Part shown: positions 1 through 10,189 of the stretch, piece by piece
Layout: the number at the start of each line of letters is the position of its first letter
Position numbering within the stretch: the first letter of the stretch is position 1
Source of the DNA: Actinomortierella ambigua
Taxonomy: Eukaryota; Mortierellomycota; Mortierellomycetes; Mortierellales; Mortierellaceae
NCBI GenBank assembly: GCA_016098155.1
Contig: JAAAJB010000249.1
Location: forward strand, 1 to 48,343
Length of the DNA: 48,343 nucleotides
Direction of reading: 5' to 3'
Notes under the pieces: model-generated
What the model was told of the DNA's origin: nothing
The model's database searches: none
Seen by the model: only the letters and a program-made list of their open reading frames with translations
Translations under genes and position numbers: made by a program

Positions 1-52
1 CCACAACCTTGAGATTAAGAGTCTCACGCTCTACCGATTGAGCTAACCGGGC
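1..52 (-). tRNA. tRNA-Lys (CTT), partial at window edge
   Basis: Read on the minus strand, the tRNA begins GCCCGGTTAGCTC at position 52 and shows an acceptor strand, a D-arm (TTAGCTCAATCGGTAGAGC) and an anticodon stem TGAGA/TCTCA around the loop CTCTTAA. The loop gives anticodon CTT, which reads the Lys codon AAG. The T-arm and 3' acceptor strand lie beyond the left edge, so only the 5' 52 nt are visible. No intron is seen between anticodon and stem. The anticodon assignment is direct from sequence; that the gene is functional cannot be judged without the missing half. Confidence 0.85.
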
Positions 53-960
53 TGTGACAGCTTGATTTCACTGGAAAATCTCAATTTCCAAATTTGGAAA
101 TTAGCTGCTTGGAAATTTTGATTCTCGTGCACCCACGAAACCGTCGCGTAGATCAGACGATTATGCATCTTCGGTTACGAAGTTCATGCCCTAAGTACAC
201 ATTTTCTGTAAGTACCGAAGACACCCTCGCCTTGATCCAGGCCCCGCTTGCTCGTCAATTGCAGGTCAATAGGCTGCAGCTTCTTCAGAATTCTCTCTCC
301 CTCTCTCTCTCTCTTCCTCCCTCCTCCTTACACCTTCTTTCTCTCCTTCCCCGGAACAACTGTGAAAACTCGCTGAGCCATATCTCTTTATTGCCTCGGC
401 TGGGAAAATCATTTGTTCGTCTTATCCTCCCCTCCCGTCATCTATCTGGAAGTTGGATGTAGAACAATGTAGCTGAGTACAGGCATAGCTGAACAGGACG
501 CTTTCTCAGCGCTTCCTTGTGCAATTGGTGACTCGGATTGGGAAGGAGCAAAGAACGACGAAGGAGACGCAGAGGAGGCGACCCGCTGTTGTTGCTCCTA
601 AAAGTCATTTCCAGTTTGAGAAAGAGCTGTCGTTTCTTGCGCTAGCACACGCTACACGTCTCAGCATAGTACACCGCGTCCTCAAGCGTAGGTAATAATG
701 GGAGCCAGTCATCTATTAGAGTTTTGTCTTTCACTCTTTCACTCCTTCACTTTCACGTTCACGTTCTCTTCTCTTCTCTCTCTTTTTTTTTTTTTTTTTT
801 ATCAAATATCGAGCAAATGTTGACTATATACAGGAGGCGACAGTGGTATGCCACGATGAATAATCTATGGAGGGAGAGAAGGAGGGATGGGTGCACCATT
901 CTTCATCTTTCCTCAGCACACACACACAGACACCTTCTCCATTTCCTTCCATCGCTTATT
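53..960. other. Intergenic region with CT-rich and poly-T tracts
   Basis: This stretch between the tRNA and the 3' end of the first F-box gene holds no convincing gene. Visible structure is low complexity: a CT-rich run around 293-345, a T run of about 20 nt at 781-800, and a short CA run near 919-927. Short open frames here have no recognisable domain, and some rely on non-ATG starts. Confidence 0.5.
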
Positions 961-3957
961 TCAAACAAGGATTTCAAGTCCAGGTCGTTGCTGAGCAAAT
1001 AGCCACTCCTTGCCGCGACGGATGGCCTCTCGCTTGCGTGCCACATCATTGGGCACACCACTACTTGACAGGTCGGCAATCGACCCACTACTCATGTTCG
1101 TCTTGGCCGTGTTGACATGGAGCTCGCTCATCATCGTGTCGCCATCAGGGGACGCGCCTGTCGGTGTTTGTGAGGAAAGAGATCCTAATGGCTCTGGTGG
1201 ATGTAGTGATTGCTGCTGCTGCTGCTGCTGCTGCAGTAAGAATCCTGAACCAATTCCCGTGCACGAGCTCACGTTGAGCCGACGCAATCTCGGGCAGCCA
1301 GTCAGGATCTCCTTGACGCCAGATTCACTAACACGAACACAGCCACGGATCTCAAGGTCCTCGACCGTTTGGCTCGTCCGACTCTTGGTTAGCTCGTAGA
1401 GTGACGCATCCGAGACGGCTGACCCGCAGAATGAGAGATCAATCTTCTCGAGTCGTGGACACGCGTGGACTAACGACTCGACCGCCACATCGGTCAGGGC
1501 ACAACAGAACGAAAGCGAGATGTCTTGCAAATTCGGCATGTTCTTCGCCAGTGCCACAATCGCCGCATCAGTCAGGAACGTACAGTCTGACAGGTGGAGC
1601 ACTCGGAGAATGGGAAAGCATACCAACGGCAACGACGGGGCCACCGACGCCGACGCCGACGATGACGATGACAATAGCATTGATGGTAACGACTGCAGCA
1701 ACGGGACATGGGCCGTTGGAACATCCTGTGCGAGGGAATCCTGCTCTTTCTCTCCTGATCGAAGCTCCCCCTCCTCCCTCTCCTCTGAGGCCTGCTTCGC
1801 CTTCTCCTCTGCTTGTAGCCGATCCACATCCAGTGCAATCATGGCCTCCGACGAGATGGTTGTGCAGCGCTGCAAGTTGAGGGACTCGAGCTGTGCACCC
1901 GCGTAGACGCTCATATGTATGAAGCTCTTGTCCGTCAGATTCTTACAATACGACAGGTTAAGTGATGCTAGGCGTGGGCAGCCAGGGGGCGTCGATGTCG
2001 GATGAACGGGTTTGCTCTCTATGGCGGTCCGGAGCGGCGTTGTGCCTTGTTCTGAAAAGGACTGGTAGTGATAGTAGGACTGGTTGGTGGGGCTGGGGCT
2101 ACAGTTGATATTGGTGGCAAATGTTGACGAATGGCTAGTCGCCATAGGTGACCTTGACCTCGACCTTGACCTCGACCATGACCGCGAGCGGGATCTCGAT
2201 CGTGGCGACCGCGTTGCTCCTGTCGCACTGCCGCCGCTAGCCGACATGTCCACGTCGCTGTCACCCAAATGCGTGACATAGTCGCCTCCACCCGTCTCCT
2301 CGCCACCAAAACTTTGCCTCGTCAGGACAATCTGTGCCTCATCCATCGATGTGTCAACACTGCCGCCCATCACCACCGTGTCTCGGAGTCGTGGAGAAGG
2401 CGAGCTGGACCGGGATCGCACTGCCTGCACGAGGGCCATCGACAAGTGGCGACCTACATCGGTGCGACGTTGTGGTTGTTGCTGCTGCTCCAGCAATTCT
2501 TCGCGCTTGCGTTCCGGGAACAGGGCCAAGATGGTGTCATCACCCAACTTGCGACAATTCGAAAAGTCGACTGACCGCAGCTGTGGACAAAACATGGCCA
2601 GCGATTTGAACCCTTGATCGGTAACGTTCCAGCAGCTGTGAAGATCCAGATCGCGCAGGTTGGGCAGATGCTGGGCGAGCTGAGTGAGACCTTGATCAGT
2701 GATCAAGAAGCAGTCGCGTAGCGAACATTTGATGGTCCGCCGCTGGGGTGCACGGCTTAACACCGACGCGCAGAGATCCGAAAGAACAGTGTCACTGACC
2801 ACCTTTTTGTATCCAGAGAGATCCAGCTCCTGGAGCAGTAGTGGGTGGGTGAGCACAATGTGGTTCCATTCCCGACAAGTCGCTCGAACCCGTGTCAGCA
2901 ACACCCCCAATGGGAGCTTGTTAAAGACGATCGCTGCAAGGTGGTCGCCTAGGCTAGCCCACTGCACAGGTCGATCGCGCGGCTTTGGTGGCGTGGGAAA
3001 GCTCGAGGCTCGCTGAAGTGGCTGTCGGGTATTGCTGTCGAGGCCTAAGGAGACTAGAGGTGTTGATTCTCCAGCCATAATATCAGTGGCAAGGGTGCTC
3101 TCGGCTATGGCTTGAGGAGCGGTCGTGGTCGTCATGGTGGTCGGGACCGGCATCTCGACAGGTACCATGTTCACATCCACATCCATGTCGACGTTTGATG
3201 TCGTGGGTCCCGCCATGATCTCGTCTTTGCCTTGCTCGTGTGCACCCTCCATGCTGGTCACGGTGGCTGGTATCGTCTCATCTTGTCCAGGCTCGCTCTT
3301 CTCTGTCGACTCCAGACTTGCCAAGGACATTCTGCTCTCGAGTGATGCCGGTGTATGCTGCTGTTGTGCATCTGTAGGGCTCGGGGACGCCATCTTAGCC
3401 TCGACTGCCGCGACAATTTTGGCCAGGTCAGGCGCCGCCCAGACGGCCACACTGGCCCTGCGTCGCTTGGGCGCCAAATCCTGAAGCCCACGGATGGTGG
3501 GGTTGAGCACTTGGGTTGTTGAGGCACCAGTGTCGGGTGCAGTCTCCATGGGTTCCGTTGCCGAAGGCTTGGTGGCTGTCGGGTCATTCCGTGCGGGGGC
3601 CTGCGCAGGTTGTGTGGTCGTGGCGGTCTCTGTACTCTTGCTGCCAAGGGATGCAGTGGTTAGAGAACCCGAGCTGGAGCGAGACATGTCTGAATCTCGA
3701 AAGGATTTGCGGTCGGCCGCGAGGGGGGCTTGCAGGGCCAGGTCGTAGCCATCGCCAAAGAAGCCCATTGTTGGAGGTGACGAGGCAGAAAGAGCACTGG
3801 CGGAGATAGGTGTGCGTGGCGTCAGCACAGCAGGTGTCGCGTAGTAGGTGCCATCCAGACCAGGTGACGCGTCGGAGTATCCCATGGGAGCTCTAGGTTC
3901 TGCGGTGGACACGCTGTGAAGAATGTCGCCATCAAACGTCATTGGCAGCACACTCAT
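961..3957 (-). CDS. F-box / leucine-rich-repeat protein with RS and poly-Q tracts
   Basis: Single uninterrupted frame of 998 aa from the ATG at 3957 (an ATG at 3969 would add four residues; the frame stays open further upstream but reads like 5'UTR). An F-box-like helical segment (WASLGDHLAAIVFNKLPLG) lies near residues 330-380, followed by AMN1/FBXL-type LRRs with the LxDCxxITDxGL pattern (about 405-480). A long linker carries an RSRSRS dipeptide run; more LRRs follow near 655-700 and 770-905, then eight consecutive Gln. Such proteins usually act as substrate adaptors of SCF (Skp1-Cul1-F-box) ubiquitin ligases, with LRRs binding the substrate. The N-terminal 320 residues are Ser/Thr/Pro/Ala-rich and probably disordered. 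The domain call is firm; the substrate is unknown. Confidence 0.85.
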   Translation of the reverse strand: MSVLPMTFDGDILHSVSTAEPRAPMGYSDASPGLDGTYYATPAVLTPRTPISASALSASSPPTMGFFGDGYDLALQAPLAADRKSFRDSDMSRSSSGSLTTASLGSKSTETATTTQPAQAPARNDPTATKPSATEPMETAPDTGASTTQVLNPTIRGLQDLAPKRRRASVAVWAAPDLAKIVAAVEAKMASPSPTDAQQQHTPASLESRMSLASLESTEKSEPGQDETIPATVTSMEGAHEQGKDEIMAGPTTSNVDMDVDVNMVPVEMPVPTTMTTTTAPQAIAESTLATDIMAGESTPLVSLGLDSNTRQPLQRASSFPTPPKPRDRPVQWASLGDHLAAIVFNKLPLGVLLTRVRATCREWNHIVLTHPLLLQELDLSGYKKVVSDTVLSDLCASVLSRAPQRRTIKCSLRDCFLITDQGLTQLAQHLPNLRDLDLHSCWNVTDQGFKSLAMFCPQLRSVDFSNCRKLGDDTILALFPERKREELLEQQQQPQRRTDVGRHLSMALVQAVRSRSSSPSPRLRDTVVMGGSVDTSMDEAQIVLTRQSFGGEETGGGDYVTHLGDSDVDMSASGGSATGATRSPRSRSRSRSWSRSRSRSRSPMATSHSSTFATNINCSPSPTNQSYYHYQSFSEQGTTPLRTAIESKPVHPTSTPPGCPRLASLNLSYCKNLTDKSFIHMSVYAGAQLESLNLQRCTTISSEAMIALDVDRLQAEEKAKQASEEREEGELRSGEKEQDSLAQDVPTAHVPLLQSLPSMLLSSSSSASASVAPSLPLVCFPILRVLHLSDCTFLTDAAIVALAKNMPNLQDISLSFCCALTDVAVESLVHACPRLEKIDLSFCGSAVSDASLYELTKSRTSQTVEDLEIRGCVRVSESGVKEILTGCPRLRRLNVSSCTGIGSGFLLQQQQQQQQSLHPPEPLGSLSSQTPTGASPDGDTMMSELHVNTAKTNMSSGSIADLSSSGVPNDVARKREAIRRGKEWLFAQQRPGLEILV
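1211..1234. repeat. (TGC)8 trinucleotide repeat encoding poly-Gln
   Basis: Eight TGC units on the plus strand read as eight CAG codons on the minus strand, near the C-terminus of the F-box/LRR protein, just after its last LRRs. Such repeats are length-variable in many genomes; variation here is inference. Confidence 0.8.
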
Positions 3958-4124
3958 GGCTGTGAGCATGGGTGGGATGGTGAGGAGTAAATAGTCAATG
4001 AGCGAGATGAAACGAAAGAATTGGGGAGAGGGAGGGGGGAGTGAGAAATAGCATACGGTGAATATCATGCACGGTGAATTTTTGGTTGAGTGGACAGCGC
4101 CGAGTTCACATCTTCTCCCCTTTT

Positions 4125-6440
4125 TTACTCCTCGGGCGTTCGTCTCCCAACGAAGAAGTGAGTGCCCACCCATCCTTGTTCTTCATCGGGGATTTCTTCT
4201 CGGTCTTCAAACATCTCTCTCATTTGTTTTTGACTAGCTGGGCGGTTCGTTGGGCTTGGCAAGGGGATGTCAAGGAAGGGGGGGGGAGCGAGGAGGGAGG
4301 GGCGAAAAGGAGAGGAGTGGGCGAGATTCGCTGTCTGGTGGCATTTGTTCCTTCCCCTCCTTGGGCCATTGGTTCTAATCTTCCAACACTTGTCCCCAAT
4401 CAACAGCGCCACATCGCGTCCTCGGCGATTGCTGTGATGTTGTGTCACATGTAGACCCTTTTTATCGCGCTGTTGACCACACGATTCACACCCACGCGAT
4501 TCACATCCACACGTACCTCCAGGTGGCAATCCCGTCGATCGCCGTTTCTCGTGGCGCCGGAACTGGGCTTCCATGCTATTACGACGGCTGTGGCTACGGC
4601 TGGCGGTCGATGGCGACGGTAGGCTGTCCAGCGGCCCTGGCATCACTGAGGTCACAATTCTTAGTGGTGTCTGCGCATGCATGGTCCTCAGCTTCTTGTT
4701 CTCGTCTGGCTCTGCTGCAAGTGACTCTTCATACCCTACGAGTTCCTTCTCCACACGCTCATCGTCTTCTTGCTTCACCTGTGCCTCATCCTCCTTCTCT
4801 TCTTCGTCTTCTTCACTCTCCTCCTCTTCTGAAATTGGCTCCTCGTTATGTCGGCGTAACCAGTCTCTGTAAAGTCGGTTGCCCTCTTTGATGATGGTCT
4901 CTGCTGCACTCGGAACAGCCTCAAAGACAGCGTCGAGCTTGTCTTTCGACAAGACAAACACCTCAACGACAGAGACTGCACGAACATTAGCTAGGCGAGG
5001 CACGTCGAGCAAGACTGCAATCTCACCAAAGAACTGGCCACTATGAAACCGAGCTAATACCTTCAGGTTGTCCTCCGAGAGGATCTCAACAACGCCTGAC
5101 ACAATGAAGAACATCTCACGGCCAATCTCGCCTCGCTGGATAATCGTCTCTCCCAGTTGGTATGTCCGGGGCTCAACGTTGAGCGAGAGTATGTGGATCA
5201 CGTCCGAGTCGCAGTTGCTAAACAATGGTACCTATTGAGAGCAATAGTGTCAACATAAAAAAAAGAAAAAATAACTTATGAGTGACACAGAAGAGAAGTA
5301 AGATGACAGCAGCGTTCACGCGACCATGGTTGTCTTAAAACGTACCTTACGAATAGCACCATGGACATCGCTTCTGGCAAAGCCCATCGATGTTGAATCA
5401 TCCATGCAAGCGTCCAGTTCACCTGTGCCTCCGTCTAAGGTTCGGCGCGCGTTAGCAGACTGGCGTCGCTTGAGATAAATCTGATACCGCTCTTGACATT
5501 GGTACCCGATGGCCTTGGCCATCTCAGGCGACTGTTCCATGGCCTTGATCAGGTCATCTCCCGAGAGCATGGCGACTGTGCATCGTGTCTTGGCCAATAC
5601 GTCCATTGAGCGAGGCACACGGGAAAGGAAGCCAAAGTCGCCAAAAAAGTTGTTCTCCTTGATCTCATAGTAAGTTGATTCGTTGTCATGCGACGCTACC
5701 CTGACACTTCCACGCAGCACGTAAAACATAGCAGACGACTGCCCAGAGCGATTGATGATGTGGTCCTGAGGGTGATAGTGGCGAATATGCATCATGGAAG
5801 CAAGGTTTTGGATGGCCTCTGTGGAGCAAGAGTGAAACAAAGGGTGCTCGGACAGAGATGCGAATAGCTTTGGTGGGACAAAGCTTGCTTGGTTCGCATG
5901 GGCGCCCTCGTCAGCAGATAGCCTTGCAGGTAGTGATTGTATGCTGAGCATCAGTTCTGAATCTGATCTGTGGTGGCCCATGTTTGCATCAATGGATACG
6001 AGTGCGCTCGGTGCAGCTGCTAGCATCTCGCCTTGAGCAGCAAGCGTACTCCCGTTCACGGGTGCGGTGAATGCTTTTGTTAAGGGTGGATGGGAAGGCC
6101 TGGCTCGTCTGTCGTTACTGTTGGTGGAGGCCGTGGTTGTGGGGGATGCGGATGGGCAACTACCAAGACTGAGGCTGCTTTCATTGCTGTTGTAGCTATC
6201 AGTTAGTGGCATGTTGGTGATCTGGATAGGTTCAACTGCTTCGGAAGGAGACAAGGCGCGATGCCAGTGAGTGGGCGCGGGTGACGATGGTCGACTGTTG
6301 TCAAACGTGTTGCCAACTATTGTGCCTGGGAACTGGTTCGGATCCCTGTCCAGTTCCATATCTTGGTGAAGGAGACCATGCTTCCCTGGAGGGCTGGCTG
6401 GCGTGGGTTCCACGACGTTTGCTGGTGTCGAGTTGTCCAT
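4125..6440 (-). CDS. Protein with two cyclic-nucleotide-binding domains (PKA-R/CAP-like)
   Basis: Exons on the minus strand are 6440-5346, 5231-4517 and 4237-4125 (640 aa). Intron 1 has donor GTACGT and acceptor AATAG. Intron 2 (4238-4516, 279 nt, donor GTACGT) is inferred; it is open and divisible by three, so retention would give 733 aa. The first CNB domain (about 195-325) has the phosphate-cassette-like run FGDFGFLSRVPRSMDV, with Asp in place of the usual Glu. The second (about 366-485) has FGEIAVLLDVPRLANV with the canonical Glu and Arg, so it is the likelier cAMP site. An acidic Glu-rich stretch follows, then RRNS and KRRST, which fit the PKA consensus. I see no RIIa dimerisation domain and no clear RRxA/S inhibitor site, so it may not be a true PKA regulatory subunit. 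The start is the ATG at 6440, beside a CRE. Confidence 0.82.
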
Positions 6441-7567
6441 GGCGTTGTTACTCTCTGTGTGTGAGAAAAATGACGTCAAGAACACCGGTTTAGAAAGAAT
6501 TAAATAGGCGCACTGAACTTGGAACGAGGTGAAGTGCTAAGGATGGGGGACTTGAGCAGAATTGTACCAGTCGTGTATACGAGTTGAAGGGGGAAGAGAA
6601 GGGGGGGTGAAAGCAAAAGTGAACGAGAGAAGAATACACGCCTGCCTACAAATGCAAAGACTCTTTAAAGATAGGTGGAGGAGATAGAGAGAGAGAAAGA
6701 AAGAGAGAGAGGCAGAGGCAGAGAGACAGAGACTGAGGAATTCTGATAGTGCACGACCCTCAACGAGCCCCACAGTCTTACATGGACAAATCTAGCCTTC
6801 TGAACAGAATGCAGAATGAAATGTGGGAATTGGCAGTGGTGAGGTGGGGGATAGAGGGGTTATTTATGCAAGGAAGGGAAGGAGGGAGGGAAGGGAAGGA
6901 GAGGAGAGTGAGAAGAGAGAGGAAGTGAGAACGTGAGAGAGAGGAGTGTTTGTGTGTGTGAGAGCTATTGCAGCTGTGCAGGTGATGAATTGAACACAAG
7001 AAGAGAGAGAGAGAGAGAGAATGTGTGTGTGTGAGAGAGGACGAGTAGGTCAAGAAGGTTTGAAACCTTTTTTTTTTTTTTTTTTTTTTTTTTTCCAACG
7101 GTCCATCAGTGGAGATACTGGGTGATGGGTGATGGGCTTTTGATTGTATTGTACAATAACAGGGGTCCTTTGCACTCGCTCTCTTCTTCCCCTTCTAGCA
7201 CATGCGGTAGATGTGATAAGCAGCAGCGGAAACAGAGCATGTCCACTTTTTGCCTCACAACCACGCGTGCTTGTACCGTGGCTGTCATCCACAGGAAGTA
7301 ACCAAGAGCCCTCATTTGCAGGCACACGCGACAAAGTGTAGAGGACACGGGCGCAGGAATAATAAGAAAAAAATAAAATAAAAAGTAGGGACGGAACAGG
7401 ATGCGATGGATGCCTTGCGTGGTGTTTCATCTCTGTTTATCGTTGGCTACAAAGTCTGCTTTTGCTCTACCCCATACTACAACAACTTTATGTTTTTGGA
7501 TCATAGCCACCCCCTTCCCCGAGGAGATGAGCGTCTGTGTGGTGTGTGACAAGGAGAAGCGGGGGCA
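6441..7567. other. Intergenic region, GA/CT-rich with long T tract
   Basis: This 1.1-kb stretch separates the start of the cyclic-nucleotide-binding gene from the stop of the COA4-like gene. It holds GA-rich microsatellite patches (about 6685-6735, 6870-6950 and 7005-7035) and a T run at about 7069-7094. Apart from the CRE near its left end, I see no gene or RNA structure. Open frames here encode only repetitive Ser/Leu or Lys runs. Confidence 0.5.
6471..6478. promoter_or_regulatory. CRE palindrome TGACGTCA
   Basis: A perfect 8-bp cAMP-response element (binding site of ATF/CREB bZIP factors) lies 31 bp upstream of the start codon of the cyclic-nucleotide-binding protein. The palindrome is read directly. 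That it is bound, and that it lies in promoter rather than 5'UTR, is inference. Confidence 0.45.
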
Positions 7568-7849
7568 CTATACGACGGCTTGAACATTGCCATTGCGCTT
7601 CCAGCACTCCTTAAAGGCAACAAGTGCGTCCTGGCACGCCCGCCAGTCGTGCTTCTCCATATAGCACTCCTGCAGCGCATCGTTCTCTGCCTTGCACCCT
7701 GTCCGTTCGATTCGGGCATCGTACTCGTCCTCTTCTTCCTCGTCCTCCTCGCCTGAGGTGGACTTTTTGGGTGGCGGATACGTGTGAGGCCTCGAAACTG
7801 GTACAAAGCCATCGTCATGGTCTTTGCTGTTGGATGGTGATGTGTTCAT
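7568..7849 (-). CDS. COA4: COA4-like twin CX9C mitochondrial protein
   Basis: A 93-aa protein starting at the ATG at 7849; the frame is open further upstream but contains no family sequence there. After a Pro/Ser-rich and acidic N-terminus come DARIERTGC and a CHCH core with two CX9C motifs: C-KAENDALQE-C and C-QDALVAFKE-C, separated by YMEKHDWRA. The motif order and the RTGC...LQEC...DWRxCQ...FKxCW pattern match COA4 (CHCHD8/Cmc3), a cytochrome c oxidase assembly factor of the intermembrane space. Import through the Mia40 disulfide relay is known for the family and inferred here. Other small CHCH proteins are the main alternative. Confidence 0.8.
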   Translation of the reverse strand: MNTSPSNSKDHDDGFVPVSRPHTYPPPKKSTSGEEDEEEEDEYDARIERTGCKAENDALQECYMEKHDWRACQDALVAFKECWKRNGNVQAVV

Positions 7850-8147
7850 GATGCAAGTTATGGAGGAGCAATGAAAGTTGCAAAGCCGAGAGAATCCCGG
7901 TAACCCTTTCAGGCAAGTGGAACTCTTGCACTGCCTGATGCCTCCGACCCTCCGACCCTCTGAAGCCACCGCCACCAATGCAAAATTAGCGAGTGAGCCT
8001 GGTTGCCCAATGTGGCTCGAGTCCCACTTGTTGTTGAAGGGAGCCCAAGAACACAATTTGTGCGCGAACAGGTACTTGTAGACTATCTGCACAACACTTT
8101 TTTTGTTATTTGTTTTGTTTAATATCCACACACACTACACAAGGCTA

Positions 8148-9794
8148 TTAGTTAGCGATGAGGGCAAGCACGACAAGAAGGGTGACAAAGGTGATAATGA
8201 TCATGATGTAGCAGCTCTTCTTGCGTGCGCTCTTTTGATGCTCCGATGCCTTGACCAGTTCCTCCGATGCCGTCTGAGTCGACATGCTGATCGAAGTAAC
8301 ATTGTTCTCGATTGAATCTATTGATTATCGTGGTGAGTTGAAAGTGTGTTAGTTGGACGTAAAAGAGGATTTTCCAGTTCTGGTATCACAACAACAAAAA
8401 CAACATGCCACGTTACCAAGCATGCTTCCTTGTTCATGAACCATAGTGCCGAGATCCCTAAAGATCTCGTTAAGTTCTGTAATTCCCTGCTCGATTTCGC
8501 GGATCTCTTCCTCGCGCTGTGTAATCATGGACTCGTTGTACTCGAGCTCATTGTCAACCACCTGTAGCTGCATCCTCCGTTGTGCGCCTTCAATCAACGG
8601 TTGCTCCTCCAGGTCAGCTTCGTCGTCCTCACTAATAGCAGGGAATTAAAGACAGTGAGACAGAGAGTTTTTAGGCCTCTTGCGCCTATGCATGCATGCA
8701 CATAATACCCCATGTTGCCAGAATTAAATGCTTCTCCATGGAGGGATGTAAACATACTAGTAATCGTTGCGCACATTGGCATGGCGTGCCTTGTCAACAA
8801 ACTCGCGCTGTTTCTCGGCCGACAGACGTTGAGACTTCTGAAAGTCATTCAATACGCGCTGGAAATCCTTTGACAGCTTCTGATGCTCGAGCTTCTTCTA
8901 GTAAAGGACGGAGAGGTGCAGTTGAACGTCGGTGTTCACAGTTAGTAAGTCTCGGTTTCCACCAGGTTAGCGCGAGAGAGGAGAGGGGATGGGAGGAGGG
9001 AAAGGCGTATCAACAATGCAATCTTGATAAAGCAAAAAGTGAAAAATCGACCAGGCACCAACCACCATGCAGGGGGAGGGGGAGGGATGAAGACCTGCCT
9101 GTTCAGACAGAAGTGGGTGGGGAAAGTGATAAGACATACTCCTGAGGCATCATATCTAGCCAGGTCCTTGATGTCATGGCCAGCATCCTTGACCAACTCT
9201 CGTGTCTCCTCTGTGATATTGTGCCTGTGGTCGACAAGAGAGGCAAGACAGTTGTTAGCATGGTTAAGGACGAGACCAAGATGGACAGAAAGGGAAGGGG
9301 GGGAGGAGGAGGGGTTGGGGGAAGAAGAGAATTAGGAGTGACCACGTTGTGCATGACTCAATATTGTGTGGGTGATGGGAACCAAGAGGTAAACAAACAT
9401 ACAGCTTTTGGCGCACTTCTGCCGTGTCCTTGCTGGTGCCAAGAAAGCCGACCAGACGGTCGATGCTCGACACATTGCGGGAAATGCGGAAGACCTGCTG
9501 GGATATCTGCTGCAACCGCGCTTGGTAGGCGTGCCGAGAGACTGAGACAACACAAGGTAAAAAAAAAAAAGGTATAGCTGTCAGACTAGCAAACTAATGG
9601 ACAATTCGGCCAAGAGAGAATGCGTGTGGCAACATTGCTTTTTTTTTTTTTTTTTTTTTAGTACCATCTTCTCCTCCCTGGTTCCATGCTGTGCTGTTGC
9701 TGTTGTTGTGATTGTTGCTCAGTGGGCTAGGACCTGCATTGTTGCCTCGCCGAAAACCACCGCCTTCGCCTCGCTCTAGGTCTGCAAAGGACAT
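8148..9794 (-). CDS. Endosomal Qa-SNARE (Pep12 / syntaxin-7 family)
   Basis: Six exons on the minus strand: 9794-9665, 9541-9403, 9224-9140, 8897-8758, 8631-8417 and 8317-8148, giving 292 aa with consistent phases and mostly GTATGT-type donors. The protein starts MSFADLERG, has an N-terminal Habc-type helical region (about 44-165), then a SNARE motif (about 193-255) that includes EIEQGITELNEIFRDLGTMV and the zero-layer Gln in HEQGSMLDSIE. A Lys/Arg-rich juxtamembrane stretch follows, then a single C-terminal transmembrane helix (about 270-290, YIMIIITFVTLLVVLALIAN). This is the layout of tail-anchored syntaxins that drive fusion at late endosome/vacuole membranes. The gene is head to head with VPS54. 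Exact orthology (Pep12 versus Vam3/syntaxin-12) is not settled. Confidence 0.92.
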
Positions 9795-10189
9795 GCTGAG
9801 TTGAAAAAAAAAAAAAAGAAAAAGTACAGGAGAGAGAGGGGTAGTGACTGAAAGTGATGCTTTTAAAGCAGCGTGCGGAGAGAGAGGGTGGGGTGAAGGG
9901 GTGATGGCAGATTGCGTGAAGGGAAAGTTGACGGGTTGGCACGACCAATGGATGATAATGTGGAGGGAGAGAGAAAATGAGAAAAGGGTCCATTGGCCTT
10001 TCTTGGCACACGTACCAAGACACGTCACATCTTTTCTTAAAGGCATCTCATGGACATCCTCACCACCTTGCTACCAACAAGACAGACACAAGACATCCGC
10101 CGAGGCCTGAGAGTCTCTAGTGTTGCCACGAGCCTCAACAGTGTCGACACTAAAAGCATCCCTCATCCCATTCATTCCTACCCTTGCCT
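9795..10189. promoter_or_regulatory. Shared intergenic region of divergent syntaxin and VPS54 genes
   Basis: The 395 bp between the two start codons must contain both 5'UTRs and promoters. It includes an A run at about 9804-9815 and purine-rich stretches, but no clear TATA box. Bidirectional promoter function is inferred from the layout only. Confidence 0.45.

Noticed and set aside
2019..2309. Antisense frames rich in Arg/Gly or Asp/Leu inside the F-box/LRR gene
   Set aside because: These are mirror images of the RS-encoding codons on the real coding strand.
7050..7430. Minus-strand frame ending in poly-Lys
   Set aside because: The Lys run is the translated T tract; no domain, no conserved sequence and no good start.
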